NCBI RefSeq assembly: GCF_036373705.1
Contig: NC_089864.1
Location: 7,338,001 to 7,402,000, forward strand
From: Amia ocellicauda
Lineage: Eukaryota > Chordata > Actinopteri > Amiiformes > Amiidae
Reading direction: 5' to 3'
Length of the DNA: 64,000 nt
Shown piece after piece: positions 47,848 through 61,599 of the stretch (position 1 is the first letter of the stretch; each line of letters starts with the position of its first letter). Below the pieces are notes generated by a model. That model saw only the letters and a list, made by a program, of their open reading frames with translations. It made no database searches and had not been told where the DNA came from. The translations under genes were made by a program, and so were the position numbers.

Positions 47848-50800
47848 TTACCCCCGCCTTTACGATTGGCCACAGCTGAACCGGACCAGACACGGAGGGG
47901 ACGGCCACGGGGCCGAGGAGCAGCTGCAGTGGGATGGGCAGAATGGAAGTCTGAGATGAGAGATGGGTCGAGCACATCGGAGGCGGGAAACCAGGAGTGC
48001 TTCTCAGGACCGTAGCCCTCCCAGTCCACCAGGTATTGAAGGAGCCCCTGGAGGCAACGGGAGCGGAGCAGGGAGCGCACCGTTTAATAAGGACCATCAT
48101 CTAAATCCAGAGGGGGAGGCAGAGGAGGAAAAGGCAAGGGATCTGATATCACAGGTTCTAACAGGGAGACATGGAAAGTGGGGGTGATCCGGTAGTTAAG
48201 GGACAACTGCAGGCGCTAGGTGACTGGATTGACCTGGCGCAGAATCCGGAACGGACCGATGTCCTGGGTGGACAGCCAAACCTCCTGCCCTGGCAGATAT
48301 TGTGGTACTGGGTGGCGGTGACGGTCCGCCTTGGTCTTCTGACGATGGATCACACGTTGTAGCCGGGTGTGAGCCACTTGCCAGACCGCAGCACTATGGC
48401 GAAACCAGTTGTCAAGAGCCGGGACATCTGTGGATTCCTCATCCCAGGGGAACAGCGGAGGCTGGTATCCGAGGGTGCACTGGAAGGGAGTGAGGCCGGA
48501 GGAAGGAGTTCTGCGTGTATTCTGCCCAGGGTAAGAAGCAATTACACTCAGTCTAGGACATGCTGCAGTAGGAGCGCAGAAACCTATCGATTTCCTGGTT
48601 CAGGCCCTCTGTCTGTCCATTTGGTTGTGGATTATAGCCGGACATAATGCTGATGTTCATGTTGAGTGCCTTACACGGGAGGTGAATCAGGGACCTCTGT
48701 CGAAGACAATGTCCTCTGGCAAACCGTAAATGCAGAAGACCTGGTTAAACAGCATCTCGAGAGCAGTGAGGATTCCCTTCAGTGGAATGAGCCGGCAGCC
48801 CTTGGAGAACCAATCTATGGCTACCAGGATTGTGTTGTAGCCCTGTGATTCAGGGAGATCTGTGATGAAATCCATGGCGATGTGGGACCATGGACGGTGA
48901 GGGACAGGAAGTGGCTCGAGCACACCGGTGGGGAGGTGTCTGGAGCACCGACGAACCTAGTGACATCACGCACTAGACCGGGCCACCAGAATTTTCCTAC
49001 GAACCAAGGCAATGGTGCGGCTGACACCTGGGTGACCGGAGGCAGGAGTCGAGTGGATCCAGCACAGCAAGTGGGGGCACACTGATGATGGGACATAGGT
49101 CTGGCTTGCTGGACAGGCAGAAGGAGCTGGATCAGAGGGGAGTCTGCGCTGAATCTGGTCCCAGATGTTCCATTGAATGGGAGCCAGAATGCAGGAGGGA
49201 GACAGGATGGATTCCGCAGACTGCGGGGCAGGAGAGGAGTCGAACTGATGAGAGAGGGAGTCCGCCTTGACGTTCTTCAATCCCGGGTGGTAGGATAGTG
49301 TGAACTGGAAGCGAGTGAAGAAAAGCGACCAGCATGCCTGACGGGTGTTGAGTCGTTTTGCCTACTGGATGTACTCCAAGTTCCAGTGGTCAGCCAGAAC
49401 CAGGAAGAGATGTTTGGAGCTCTCCAGCCAGTGTCTGCACTCCTCAAAAGCCAGCTTGACAGTGAGGAGCTCATGGTTGCCGATGTCTGCCGGTGACAGC
49501 TTTCCGGAGAAGAAAGCACAAGGATGAAGCTTGGACGGCTGTCCGTTTTGCTGTGAAAGCACTGCCCCCACTCTGGATTCAGAGGCATCCACCTCCACAA
49601 TAAATGGAAGAGAGGGGTCCGGGTGTTTAAGGATGGCGCCTGTAACAAACAGTGTCTTGAGGTGTGCAAATGCGGCAGTGGCACCGTCAGTTCAGGTAAA
49701 CATAGAGGTTTAACCCTTTAACATAGAGGTTAGTGGAGAGGCAACAGAAATGAAATTGCGGATAAACCGCAGATAAAAGTTTGCAAATCCCAAGAAGCGC
49801 TGCAGCTCCTTCACAGTGCGGGGCTGTGGCCAGTCGATGACAGCGCTCACCTTCTCCAGGTCCATGTGCATGCCACTGGCATCAATGACATAACCCAGGA
49901 AATGAATGCGCTGGCGTGGAACTCGCACTTCTCTGCCTTGACGTACAGTCAGTTGCGCAGCAGACACTGAAGCACCTGGCGCATCTGGGAGATGTGCTCA
50001 GAGAGGGAGGAAGAGTAGATGAGGATGTCGTCAATGTAGACAATCACATGGAGTAAGGATCTCAGAGCCTCATTCACGAAAGCCTGGAAGACAGAAGGGG
50101 CATTGGCAAGACCGAACAGCATGACGAGGTATTCATAATGGCCCGTGTTTGTAATGAATGCCGTCTTCCATTCATCTCTCCCTCATAACTGGATGAGGTT
50201 GTAGGCACTGCGCAAGTCCAGTTTGGTGAAATAATGGGCTACTCTTATTTGCTCCAGGACGGCAGGCACTAAGGGTAGAGGGTATCAGTATTTCACAGTC
50301 ACTGCATTGAGCCCCATGTAGTCAATGCAGGGCCGAATACCTCTGTCCTTCTTGGAAACGAAAAAGAAGCTGGCAGCGGCAGGTGACATAGATGGACGGA
50401 TGATTCCAAGATCCAGAGCCTCCTAGATGTACTCCTCCATGGTCTGTTTACTCCAGGAGGGAGAGAGGGTAAATGCGCCCTCTGGGAGGAGAGGTGCCTG
50501 AAAGGAGGTAAATGGCACAGTCCCCGGGTCAGTGTGGTGACAAACAGGAAGCCTGTGTCTTACTAAACACCGCTACCAGGTCTGTGTATTCAGGGGGAAT
50601 CTGTGTTGGAGCAGAGAGAAGGGGGCTCTCTATGTGCGTGGCCCTGCAGGGATGAGACAGGCACAGGGAAAAACAGTTCTTTCCCCACGAGATCATTTCC
50701 CCATCAGTCCAGGAAATGACTGGGTTTTGATGAGCGATCCATAGCAGGCTGAGAATGATATCTGCTCCAGGAGAATCAATCATGAGGAAGGGCAGTTGTT

Positions 50801-51368
50801 CTGAATGAAGCAGATCGATGGACATGGTGATGAGAGCCTGGTCTCCCCATCCACTGATGCCTGCCAGGGTCCAGAATTTCAGGGCATAATCCGCAGCAGA
50901 TGAGGAGCCCTGGCGCAGCGCTAGGAGTTGTTCCTCGGCGTCTCTCCCTTCCGCTGGGTGGTGAAATGCATCCTTGAAGTGAGTGAGGAAGGCAGTCAGG
51001 GATCTGGTCTCACCCTGTTGCTACCAGACCGTGGAAGCTCACCTGAGCGCTTTCCCAGTTAGGATGGTGACAGTGAAGGCGATCTTAGCCTCCTTGGTGG
51101 GGCAGTAGGGGGGCAGTTGAGCAAAGTAAAGCACACATTGCAGTAGAAAGCCCTTGCAGTGGTCTAGGGAACCATCATATTTCCCCTGGACAGGAGCTGC
51201 AGGGGCGACAGCAGAAGCTGGAGCAGCCACCACCGAGGAAGTAGGCAGTTGCTCAGGTAGATGCTTGAGAAGCTGGTCCAGGGCAGTCTCAACTTGCCGG
51301 AGTGTCCCCTCATGCTCCCTGAGCATGGCCTTCTGGGCAGCGAGGGTGGTCAGCATCGCTGGGTCCAT
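47829..51368 (-). pseudogene. Gypsy gag-pol pseudogene (gag, RT, RNase H, integrase, chromodomain remnants)
   Basis: From the ATG at 51368 the gag part starts MDPAMLTTLAAQKAMLREHE and reaches KYDGSLDHCKGFLLQC. A later gag piece (FKDAFHHPAEGRDAEEQLLAL) ends near 50830. It is followed abruptly by the pol start (FLMIDSPGADIIL, NPVISW). RT motifs include [13 protein letters not shown] and the catalytic [11 protein letters not shown] near 50020-50042. The RT thumb ([16 protein letters not shown]), RNase H ([15 protein letters not shown]), the integrase core ([15 protein letters not shown], then IVFDRGP) and a C-terminal chromodomain ([17 protein letters not shown]) follow. Stops and frame changes occur in nearly every domain, so no functional protein is possible. 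Confidence 0.92.
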
Positions 51369-51387
51369 TTGAAGGCGAAGTTTTCTG

Positions 51388-51879
51388 TAATGTACCGCGG
51401 GGCACGGGAACAGGGGTAACCAGTTGCGGTACGTGATGGAGGTGGTCAGACAGGCGTGGGTCGAATACCGGCAGGACAGGGCAAACAAGGGCAAGGCAAA
51501 GACGTGGGTCGTGGTCACAGGCAAAAGTCGGGAGATCAGGCAAACAGGGAATCAGGGGAGGTCCAAAGTCGTGGTCGGGAGGTACAGAAGGAGGTCAGGG
51601 AAACAAGAATCTAACTAGGTACTGGGAGAGTGCTCAGGATTGTAGTGAACACTGACAAAACTTCGCAATGAGTGAGAGTTAGTAAGGGGTTTATATGTGG
51701 AACAGAAAACCAAGTTGGGAGGTGCAGGGCAAATGGGAGTAGTGGGTGATCACAGAAGTGCACAAGGGTTTCAGGAATGTTGATTGAATGATGGGAGCTG
51801 GGAGAAGTGACTGAAAAGGAAGGGTGATGGCGACATCTAGTGGGTAAGATGTGGAAGTGCTTAGACAGTAGCCGTGACA
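51388..51879 (-). repeat. 5' LTR of the Gypsy element
   Basis: This 492 bp copy reads TGTCACGGCTACTG inward from 51879 on the minus strand. It is the fuller of the two LTRs. A gag-like ATG follows 20 bp after its inner border. Confidence 0.9.
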
Positions 51880-54472
51880 AAGACGAATCCAGTTCTTCAT
51901 TAGTTTTTCCACTATGTTTCTGCTAATCAGGAAGTCATAACACATCCTGAAACCATGAAATAGCGTACGTGCCAGTGCTTGACAACGGCCATTATTTGGT
52001 GGGTCTTAAAAGTTCCTTATATGATAGAATTGAACTGGAAAAGTTCTACACATCTCCCTTAATAGACTATAGCAACACATAAAGATGTGTAAAACCATAA
52101 TTTTAAGAATTGTGATACTTCCTGTTTAATATGTATTTGTACTGTCATAAACTCTATTAAACAGAATATAGTATTTCCTTGTTATATGTAAATATGCACC
52201 ATATATCTGGGTCACAATGTACTTTGAGAGCTAAAAAACAAGACAAAATGAGCCCTTCCTAAATTCCAGTCCATTATTTCCAATATAAAATACTTTAAAT
52301 GTAACACATTCCAAGAGTTTGAAACCCTTTCAAGACATGTCTCTCGGTTGTACATATAATGTTCCTGGCAGTTTTCCCTCTCAATAATTACATGTCACAC
52401 TTGCTCTGTGGTATGTAAAAATGGATGCTGATGACAATGGTGAGCACTATCTGTAGCTCAGAGCTATTTCGTTACAGTGCTCAGTGTCAGAACGCAGAAG
52501 TCTGAAAACTGAAGCCACTAGAATGCCTGGAAACTCTGATTGCATGAATTCCCATTTATTTCAAATTATGAAGGGGGATAAACATAGTCTTTATTGATTG
52601 ATACTCACCCCTTACACTCACAGACATAACAATAAATCCTGTCTTTGTACAGAGTATATTATATGGTGGTAATTTTCAAGCAGCAAAATCTCACTTTATT
52701 TCTTGTAAGGGGTGTAATGTATCTTAGCTCAGTATGAAACAATCAGTCCTCCTAATGCAACCCACTGAACAGAACATTTTGTTTTCAAGGTTACAAAACT
52801 CCTTCCTTCTGAAACCAGTTCTTGCTCCGGTCCTGCTTTATGTGTATATGTATTATGTAGAACATGCTGGAACACAAACGTACGTCACAAAAGGTTATGT
52901 AATTGAAGATGAGGCTCTGTTTCACAAGCTTCTGCCAGGAAAGCTCTTCGAACACTGGAAGTCAGGTGACCACTCCGTAGAACCGCCAGTTTTTTCTTTT
53001 TTTGTAGGCAACACTTACTGAAATAGGACACAATAGGTTGAGAAAGTGTTTGGTTTAATGCAGTTTAACCACACTGTTGTATCAGCACTTCCTCCTTTAT
53101 ACCAATCTGATGAAAATGAAGCTGCGCAACACGGTTTTTAAGACCCACCTTTAAGGGTAATTGTAGAAGTTAAATTGGCCCACATCCTTTTGTGTCCCCA
53201 ACTGAATTATATTGTTTCTTGACAGCTGTATGTCACTATAAATGTTTTAAAAGGACATCATATAGAAAATTCTCAAACGGGAATCGAAGAATATGTCACA
53301 ACAAAGTATATATAAGAAGTATAAATAACAAATATAGGCAAACCAAGACAAACTAGTACTTGAAAGAGGGCACCCTGTAAGTTTGGATTGAGTCATCACA
53401 CTGATAACTTGGATTTCAATTGTATTTTTAACTATAAGGGTCAAGACTCCCTTGCAAGTTTTAAATCGGGATCAGGGAGCTATTTTTGGAGATCTGTAAA
53501 TTACCAAAACATTGATGCACCGTGAAAGCAGTTAAATCCTCATGACCTGCATGTGAGTCTAGATTATTCAGCCTTGATGTAATTGATGTAAACAGAGAGT
53601 AACAAAAGGAAGGGCTGGAGAACGAGTTCCTGTCAGCCTGGGTGAATTGTCGACTCAAGGTACTTTCATTAATGTTTATATCGCTCTCCTTTTATTTCCA
53701 TCACAGATGGCTCCAAAGCCCATGTGATGCATGACTCATATTTGCAGGTGCATGTAAGAGGGATCAAGTGTCTGGGTTGCTATCTATGTGCGTGGCCTGT
53801 TGTCCCAATACACGTCATCGCTGGAATGAATCCAATGTCATATGTGTAAATAAAGTTCGGCGCAACGTGTATGAATCCATCATTAGTATTATTATTATTA
53901 ATAACCATGTGTAGAAGAGTTCTGAGAATGTGTTTTATCATCATTCATTCCTAGAAATCAGTTGAGTGGCAGTCAACAGTAAACACAGGTTTTGTGTATG
54001 TGATGCCACAAAAGCAACAAAACCCTAAAGAACATCTGTAGGTGGAAAAACTAAAAACCCACCCTGGGATTTTAGGCTTTTGCTCTTTATTATTCCTTTT
54101 GTAACCCCGACAGTCCTTATTTATATAATGTTTTGTGCACCACTTAACCTCATTTGAGTTCAATTTAGAATAAAGATTCCTATTCTTATCTCTTCCACTA
54201 TTAGGCTCATATGAGGTTTGGCGCATTGTTGACAGCCACCCAAAGTATATTTCCCTTCCCTGTTCTAGATAAATGCAAAGGTCGGCTTAGTAAAACTCTG
54301 TCTTGCTCCCAAGACCAACAGCTCAGTGCTGCAGGGATTATACGGTCTATTAGTGTCATGACTCCCATGCATTATGAATGAGTAAACATTTGTTGTTCAC
54401 AAGATAGACAAAAAAACAAATCCATGAATAAATATGAATAGTTACTGGGATAAAAACATTAAAACACCAATG

Positions 54473-54494
54473 CCTAACCCTAACCCTGACCCTG
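54473..54494 (+). repeat. Short telomere-like repeat
   Basis: CCTAACCCTAACCCTGACCC contains two perfect CCCTAA-type units and a diverged third. It is too short to indicate a fusion point by itself. Confidence 0.6.
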
Positions 54495-56099
54495 TTATAC
54501 ATGTGATCGTCAGATGAAGGTCATAATATATGAATGTGTTAATCCTGTGGTATTCATATATTCATTCATGAGGAATCACAGCACCATATTTTTAAGTGCG
54601 ACTGTTCTGGGTTTAAGATATCAATCAACAATTTGAGCAATAATAAATTACTGATCAATACCACTACTAATAATTATTATTATGCTTTTTACCTTATTTG
54701 TAAGTCAAGTAGTCCCAGTAAGGATAATCACTAAGGAGTACATATTCTACTCCAGTCTATTTATGATGTGGTACTACTGTATATTTACTTCAAATATGAT
54801 CTCACACAACGTTATACAGTTTTAACTAACTATTCACACCCTTCGTTTGTACCAATATTGTCCTGTGATTCATGAAGTTGAATAAACTCTGTTCAGTAAC
54901 TGTTTTCTGTGAATTGCAAAAGGCTTCGTGCTAAGAAATTACTGCTTGTAAATTATATTTCCCAGTTTACCATAAGTGAAGTACGATTGGAATGTGATGC
55001 CCATTTAGGCTGTTTCTGTATGAACTTCCCTCGGTTACCTTAGCGGGCGGGAAGGAAATAATTACAGAAATATTACATGAAATAATGAGTTGTGTACCTG
55101 TTCGATGCAATAATTTTTATTATTTTGAGCAGAACATGACATGGATGTCTCCACCAATGGCTTGGAAAATGAATCAGGGATATTTCCTAAAATCCCAAGT
55201 GCTTCCAATAATACAAATAAATAATGAATAAATGTATGTAAATTATAAGGAATGAACCACAACAGGAAGCACAGCAGCATGTCTTTTTCCTGAAACCGTC
55301 AATAAACAAAAGGTGTCTATTCAGGATGAGTAGTTATTATTTTTTCAGGTAGATCATATTCAGAGAACAACCTGTCCTAGTTGTAATCCAATCGGTCAAT
55401 GCACAAGTGACTAATGACAGCGGAGCTTGTCACTGAAAGGATATACTATTGCTGTAAACAGAGAGGGCTGGAGGACGTTAACCTTTCTAGGTCAAAAGTA
55501 GCCAACTTTAACAAAGTCCTTCATTTTCGCTCCAACGTTTGAATCAGCTGACTTACGAAGAGGTGTATTTATGTACTGCAGATCTGAGGCTGAAAATCTT
55601 ACAGCAAAACATGTTTCTATGTGTTCGATAAACGTCTTAATTTGATAGTAAATGTGTGGGTTATACCACTTTAGTTACCAAATAAGCCATACCAAAGCAC
55701 ACGGAAACATTTTCAGTTCGAACATCGTTTACTTCAAAGTCAACCGGAATGGTGTGCCAAAGATGTGGACCATTTCAGCTAAAGCCTGTGGCTCCAACTG
55801 ATCTGAGATTAGTTCTCTGAGTGACCGAGAAATGTGAACATACAGAACATTGTGGTAAGTATGGAGTTAGTAAACCTTAAGGGTAATAGGAATGATCCCG
55901 AGGACCTGGCAGCCAGTGCAGAGACCAGGAAAGTGAAGTTATCGAAGAGATGTATACATCTGAGTCACGTGGCAACAGCACTATAAACATACAAGGGGAC
56001 TTTATTTTTATTTTTTTAATTCAGGCATATCAGTGAATGTGCTGACATTATTTAAGATTAGCAATATGTCCCAAGCAATGCCTTTCTAATTACACAAAC

Positions 56100-56300
56100 T
56101 TAGATGTAGATTGAAACAACTCATTCCAGAATGAACGTGCTGGTTCTCCACTCGAGGTAGTAAAATGTGATTTGCTATCGGACGTAATCTTACTCGGGCT
56201 AGGTTTTGCTAAGCTCTGTTTAGAGCTAATAAACAGAACCTCTGTTTTGGCAGCATTTATTTTTAGCCATTTTACAGTCATCCACGGGTGAATACAAGAG
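56100..56300 (-). mobile_element. LINE (L2-type) reverse transcriptase relic
   Basis: The minus strand reads WMTVKWLKINAAKTEVLFIS followed by KPSPSKITSDSK. This is the conserved segment downstream of the RT catalytic core in L2-group elements (W-M-x-x-N-x-L-K-L-N-x-x-K-T-E). No element ends are visible. Confidence 0.65.
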
Positions 56301-57835
56301 CAGTGATTGCCCAATTTCCTTGTGTAGGATAAGAGGATTTGCAAGAGCTGGTGTTACTATTTTCTTTCAGTGTATTATTGAATTATATAATAAGAATATG
56401 TGTGGTATTATCAGCATGTTAAGATGGGCAATTTACTTTTGTGTATTTGAACAATCCACAGAACGTTTAGACTAACATCTCTGGGGATGCACTCCCCATC
56501 ACTTCATGACATGAGTGCAAAACAAATACATTGTTCATTCTTCTATAGCTTTAGGTGAACATGTACCTAACAAATCTCCAGACTGGGCCTAAACATTTTG
56601 TCCAAGGATAATGTTCCATACAATGTTTTGTAACTGGAACACAGTGCATATGTTTCCGTTATTCCTGTTATGTTCCAGTTATCAAATCACCCATCATTTC
56701 AGAGGTTTATTGGGTCGCCAAGAGGAAAGTACAAAACCTCCCACAGACTGGAATGTGTAAAGCTTAAAAAAACAAAAGTTTTTATTGTTGTTGACTTTTC
56801 ATCTTGATTTTACAGCATCAAACTCATATGGTACTCAAATTATATTGATTATGTCAGACTCTGTGTCTGCAATTCAGTTATTACATTTCCTATATCTACC
56901 ACTGGGAGACTTATTAAAAAAAAGGGAAAATATGTTTAATGACAAAAGGCTCTTATGACTACCCCTACTTCTACTTTAGAAAACAAAATAGCCACACTTG
57001 TGTTACTTCTGTACCCATAAAACGAGTTGTAAAGTATTTATTAGCAGTAACAAGCTTTAAATATGGTGCAATAGGGTTTCTAATAGTATATTATTGTGCA
57101 ACAACATTAGGGAAGCTTCGTGTTCAAGTCTTCAGAGTGGTGCGACTGAACTGCTGTTATACTGTACACTTCTACAGTTTAGGTATATATTTTTTAACTT
57201 AAATGTATATTGTATATAATGTATATTAACTGTGATTTCTCTGGTAATCTTGAAGACATCCCTCTAATGTCTTTGCTGGGTGCACTGGTAAAAGTAACAC
57301 AGTCTAATGGTTTCCACTGAAAGATCTCCCTGCAGCAAATACTGTAATTGAAGCAGCAACCAGTTAGTCATGGACCCAACCATCTGGAAACAGAATCAGG
57401 CAGAAGTAGGTCAGTTCAGAGCCAGTTATATTTCCCAGTGATATCAACTATGCTATTAATATTTTCCTTTTATGAAGAGAACATACAAATCTACAATTAG
57501 ACTATAGCGCGTACAGAACAGAACAGAAAGTAAATAAAGTGTACATTTTCAACCAATCATCTGACTAACTAGCTTGCAAACCTACAGATCTCTACCCTGC
57601 ATGCACATGGCCCCTGTGCTCTGAATAATCTGCAATCATGCTAAGAACATAAGAACAGGCCGTCATGAAGTATTACCAACAATGATCCAAATGGCAGACT
57701 TGTACTTTTTCCCAGGCAAATGGGTCAGTAATCTTCAAAGTAACACATTACACAAAATGTATAGGTACATAAGATACCATACAGTATTGCACATGCCAGG
57801 TGTGCATTTATCATCCTGTGGGAAACTATTACATT

Positions 57836-59640
57836 ATTATTTATTTCTTAGCAGAACCCTTATCTAGGGTGCCTTACACAAGAAACATTTTAAAACTTTA
57901 CAAAAGTGCAGTAATACAATCAATACAAAATTCAAAAAACATACATCCTAGTACAATACGCAATTAAGTCAAGTAGTTGGTGAGGAAGGGGTGGTTTCTG
58001 ATGCATCTCAAGAGGAATTGGCAAATGCATGTCAGAGTGGAGATGTGCTGGGAGTAGGACGGAGTAGGGTCAAGGGTGACTCCTAGATTCTTACTAGAAG
58101 AAGGTGGAGAGCTGGAATCAATTCAAGTGGATTTGAAATGGAGATATCAGAAGAAGGTGAGATGGAGGAGAGAAGATCAGATTGGGAAAGGTTAAGCTCG
58201 AGATGATGCAAGTGCATCTAGGGGGAGATAGCATAGAAACAGGAAGAGATGCAAGAGGGTCAGAAGAGGGCAAAGAAAGGAGGATGTAGTTGTCATCTGC
58301 ATAGAAGTGATAAGAGAACCCATGGGATGTGGTGAGGGGGACCAGAGAGTGGGTGTAGAGAGAAGGCAGTGTAGATCTGCCCCATGTCAGCTGGTGGGTG
58401 CATATGGATTCTCCTCCTACCTAAAGAGCAAGAGCAATACCAGAGATTGCAAGGTCATCAAGGGAGGAGAGAAGAAGGTAGTGATTGACAGGGTCAAAGG
58501 CTGCAGAGAGATCAAGGAGGAGTAGGACAGAAGAGAGGGAGGCCACACGAGCAGAGTTACACGAGTCAGTGACAGACAGATAGGAGAGCAGTCTCAGTGG
58601 AGTGAGCTGTGCAAAAGCTGGATTGCAGAGGGTCTAGGAGTGAGGGGTTGAGATAGAAATAAAGGGAACTGGTGAACTGCCCGATCAAGTGTTTTAGAGA
58701 GGAAGGGGAGAGGGTGGGTTTTTTGAGAAGTGGATTCAAAGAAGCTTGTTTGATAGCAGAGGTGAAAGACAGAGAGGAGTGAGGTGTCGAGGAGAGAGGA
58801 GATGAAGCAGTAGAGCAGAAGCAGGTGCATAGAGGTGGTGAGTGGAGACGTGGTCGAGGGCATGTGGTGAGTTTGTAGCCTTGAAGCAAAGAGGGGAGCT
58901 CAGAGTCACAGTGAGGTGAGAAAGAAAGTCAGGAGGAAGTAAGAGAAAGCAGATGCTTCAGTAGATAAATGTCCAGAAGGAGGGTTGAAAGAGTTTGTGG
59001 ATTTCAGAGAATGTAGTGGAGAAAAAGGAAGCAAAATCTACAGAGAAAGTAGGAGGAGGAAGGTGGGGAGGTAGCAAAGAAGGAGAAGAGTTTGAGAGAG
59101 TTATTGGCAGAGGATTCAAAGAGTGATTGAGACTTGTGTATGAGGAGGAGAATGCAGACAGTTGAGAGCAGTAGAGGTCAAGGGCTGCAGCGAGTTTGGA
59201 CCTCTTCCATTTCTTCTCTCAGCAGATTGAATCTAGCGGGCCGGAGAATGGAGGTGATTCAGGACTGAGGGGGGGTGAGGGATGCGCAGGAAGAGAAGCG
59301 AGAGGGTTGTAGGAGGTGAGGATGAAGGAAAAGGTGGAAGTAGCACAATCCTCAGAGATGGGAAAGGAGTGAAGAGAAGGTAGGAGCAGCAGAAACGAGG
59401 GTGGAGGGGGAGAGAGTGTGGTGATTCTGTTGGAAAGTGACGGTAGGAGAGGGTGGGATGGAGAGAATGGGGAGGTAAATGGAGAATGAGATGCAGTGAT
59501 GATCAGAGATTAAGGAGCCAGCGTGGAAGAAAGGGAGAGGAGGGAGGAGAGAAGTCCAGTTTGTCCAGAAAGGTAGCGAGTACATCAGGGGAATGGACCA
59601 ACTGTTAATGGCAATAGAGGAGAGAAAGGGTGAGGAGAGA
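57836..59640 (-). mobile_element. L2-type LINE, 5' truncated, decayed
   Basis: Read on the minus strand, frame pieces include FHAGSLISDHHCISFSIYLP (end of the endonuclease region, with the SDH motif) and then a central Ser/Pro-rich part. LLKKPTLSPSSLKHL, PFLSKTLDRAVHQF and AHSTETALLSV follow, all typical of the L2 RT N-terminal part. The element ends with GATAAGGGTTCTGCTAAGAAAT (57845-57870 region), a form of the common fish LINE 3' tail. The purine-rich plus strand is simply the complement. Stops and frame changes show it is dead. Confidence 0.8.
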
Positions 59641-60560
59641 GCACAAGCCCCACTAAAGCTCCCCACTAAAACCCAACTCGCGTCACTAAAACTCCCTTCC
59701 GACCACACCACCCCATTTTTATTAACATGAGGACGGGGACCTCACTAACACACTCCTTCGCCTTACAGGTTCAATGCTAAAGGCACCCAACACACACAAC
59801 AGCAACTATCTTTCCTGAATTTAAAGCCATCAGCAATATAACCTTAGACACAGGACATGAAGTCTGTCTCCCTACATTACATAAACTAATTTATGATTAA
59901 GAAAGCCTTTAATGAAAAACCCAGGCTATATAAACTATAAAACCATTGCAACAAAACTAAAACCAGTACATATCGCAAGCGAAACCAACCATGAAGCTCC
60001 CCTCTAGAAGGCCCTCAGGCTGCTCTCTCAGCTCTGATGTCAGGGGCTCTTCTAGGGTACAACAAGGGAGGACTGTGTGGCCATCCAGGTGAGGGGAACA
60101 GGGCACAGCAGTGTAGTAACAGGCTGACTGGCCATCAGGCAATTCTGACAAATACCACTTTGTCAGCACCCAGAACCACACATCACTAACACCCCCCAAC
60201 TGCCTCTCACACCCTTCCCTCATCTTACCCTTTCTCTGATCTGATTCAGCTCTGCCCTTTATCCTCCTCATCCCCCTCTCTTATAGGGCTCTCCTCTCAC
60301 TCCAGCAGCAAGGAGCAGGTGGGCCAGTGATTGAGCTAGAGAACCGGTCGAGGCCTCATCTAGCGCAGGTGTGATCACTTAAGTGATTAGGCTCAAAAAC
60401 ACTCACCCGTGTGTAAAAGCAATTTGTGAAACAAAACAATCAAAAACAATCATAAAGGATAATCAATAAGTGATAAGCAAGTGAATATAAAATCAAGCAC
60501 AAAAGATAATCAATCAATTAACCAATTAACGATAAAGTAGCCTTATCCCGTCTGTAACAC
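59641..60560. other. Segment next to the L2 copy, nature unclear
   Basis: The segment is pyrimidine/purine-biased and likely repetitive, with a minus-strand TGTTACAGACGGG at 60559 that could be an LTR start. No matching second end, target duplication or coding motif was found. No host exon is supported. Confidence 0.3.
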
Positions 60561-61595
60561 TGCTGTCATGGACTTGGAGCAACTGAAGGAGCACACATGG
60601 CATTATCGGAATGAGTTAAAATAATGTACTCCAAGTTTCTAAAAAATACTACACAGCAAAAATACCTTATTGACTAGACAGCTGATTAACTCATTAGCAA
60701 CAACAGACATGTTAACCTTTATATAGTATATAGTATTTAGCATATATTGTATTTTTTATAACTGTTGTGGACAGGAATGCATCCTTTGGATTTATTTAAT
60801 GCTTTTTTGATGATATACACTTTGTTGAAATTAAAATACAAAGTAGGTCAGTGAAGTTTAAAATAAGCATCTGGACTACTTCATAATAGATGGGGCTCGT
60901 TTGTATATTCACTTTCTGAAAATGGATAGCTTTAATCTCAGATCAGGAAGTAGTTTCTAAATATGTTCACTAGCAAAGGTTGGGAAGCATGTTATCTTAA
61001 TGTCAGAATGCTTCACCCTTAAATATGTAGTGTGTGGCCAAGCCCAAACTGCTGAGGGATTGATACATTGAGAGAAACCAAACACGTGACCACAATTGGT
61101 AGCTCGGCTTCTACAGAGAGACCCGTCAACCACATCCAAACGACACAGAGTTTTACCGTATTTTCCAAACTCAATTGAAGTGGTTCCCCTTAATCCATGG
61201 GGCTTAGTCTCTGGCTCTTGGATCACATGCAAAAATAGAAACTTGAAATGATACAGCTGACAACTTGGCATCTGTCTGAACTCGACAAAGCCCCAGACCG
61301 AATCAGATCTTTAACCCACCCGTGAATCGCGAGATCCCATTCCAGGAAGTGCACGGTGGCTTTGTGTTCTGACAGAGGTTTTCTCCATCTATACAACGCA
61401 AACCCATAAGAAAACGTACATAATTGGAAAATAATAATTTGATAAATAATTATATTCCACAATTATGCCGTTTCCTGAACTGTGCTTGATCTGAAACCGC
61501 TCATTGCCATCTAAATATAAGTACTATGTCACTTTTTCTCTCTTCTCATATTCTGGAACTGAATTTTGATTAATTAGCCTATCAATGCATCTGCC
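60561..61595. other. Intergenic, no gene seen
   Basis: AT-rich sequence with frames of about 80-104 codons and no motif. No element ends were recognised. Confidence 0.4.
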
Positions 61596-61599
61596 TGTC

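Larger units (their letters stand above)
47481..51879 (-). mobile_element. Ty3/Gypsy chromodomain LTR retrotransposon, decayed
   Basis: The element has LTRs at 51388-51879 (5') and 47481-47847 (3'), in minus orientation, and is flanked by the 5 bp duplication AAGAC (47476-47480 and 51880-51884). The LTRs start TGTCACGGC. A polypurine tract (AAAGGCGGGGGTAA) precedes the 3' LTR. The order gag, protease/RT, RNase H, integrase, chromodomain is that of Ty3/Gypsy. At 4.4 kb it is shorter than usual, with much of gag C-terminus and protease missing around 50830. Confidence 0.95.
51885..57829. other. Intergenic, no gene seen
   Basis: About 5.9 kb, AT-rich, without supported host exons. It holds a telomere-like run (54473-54494) and one short LINE reverse-transcriptase relic (about 56100-56300). 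The longest reading frames (about 95 codons) show no motif. Confidence 0.45.

Noticed and set aside
54473..54494. Interstitial telomere as evidence of chromosome fusion
   Set aside because: Only about three partly diverged units, which is common by chance or repair.
59957..60559. Possible LTR element next to the L2 LINE
   Set aside because: A TGTTACA-like end is present at 60559 (minus) but no second end, target duplication or polypurine tract was found.
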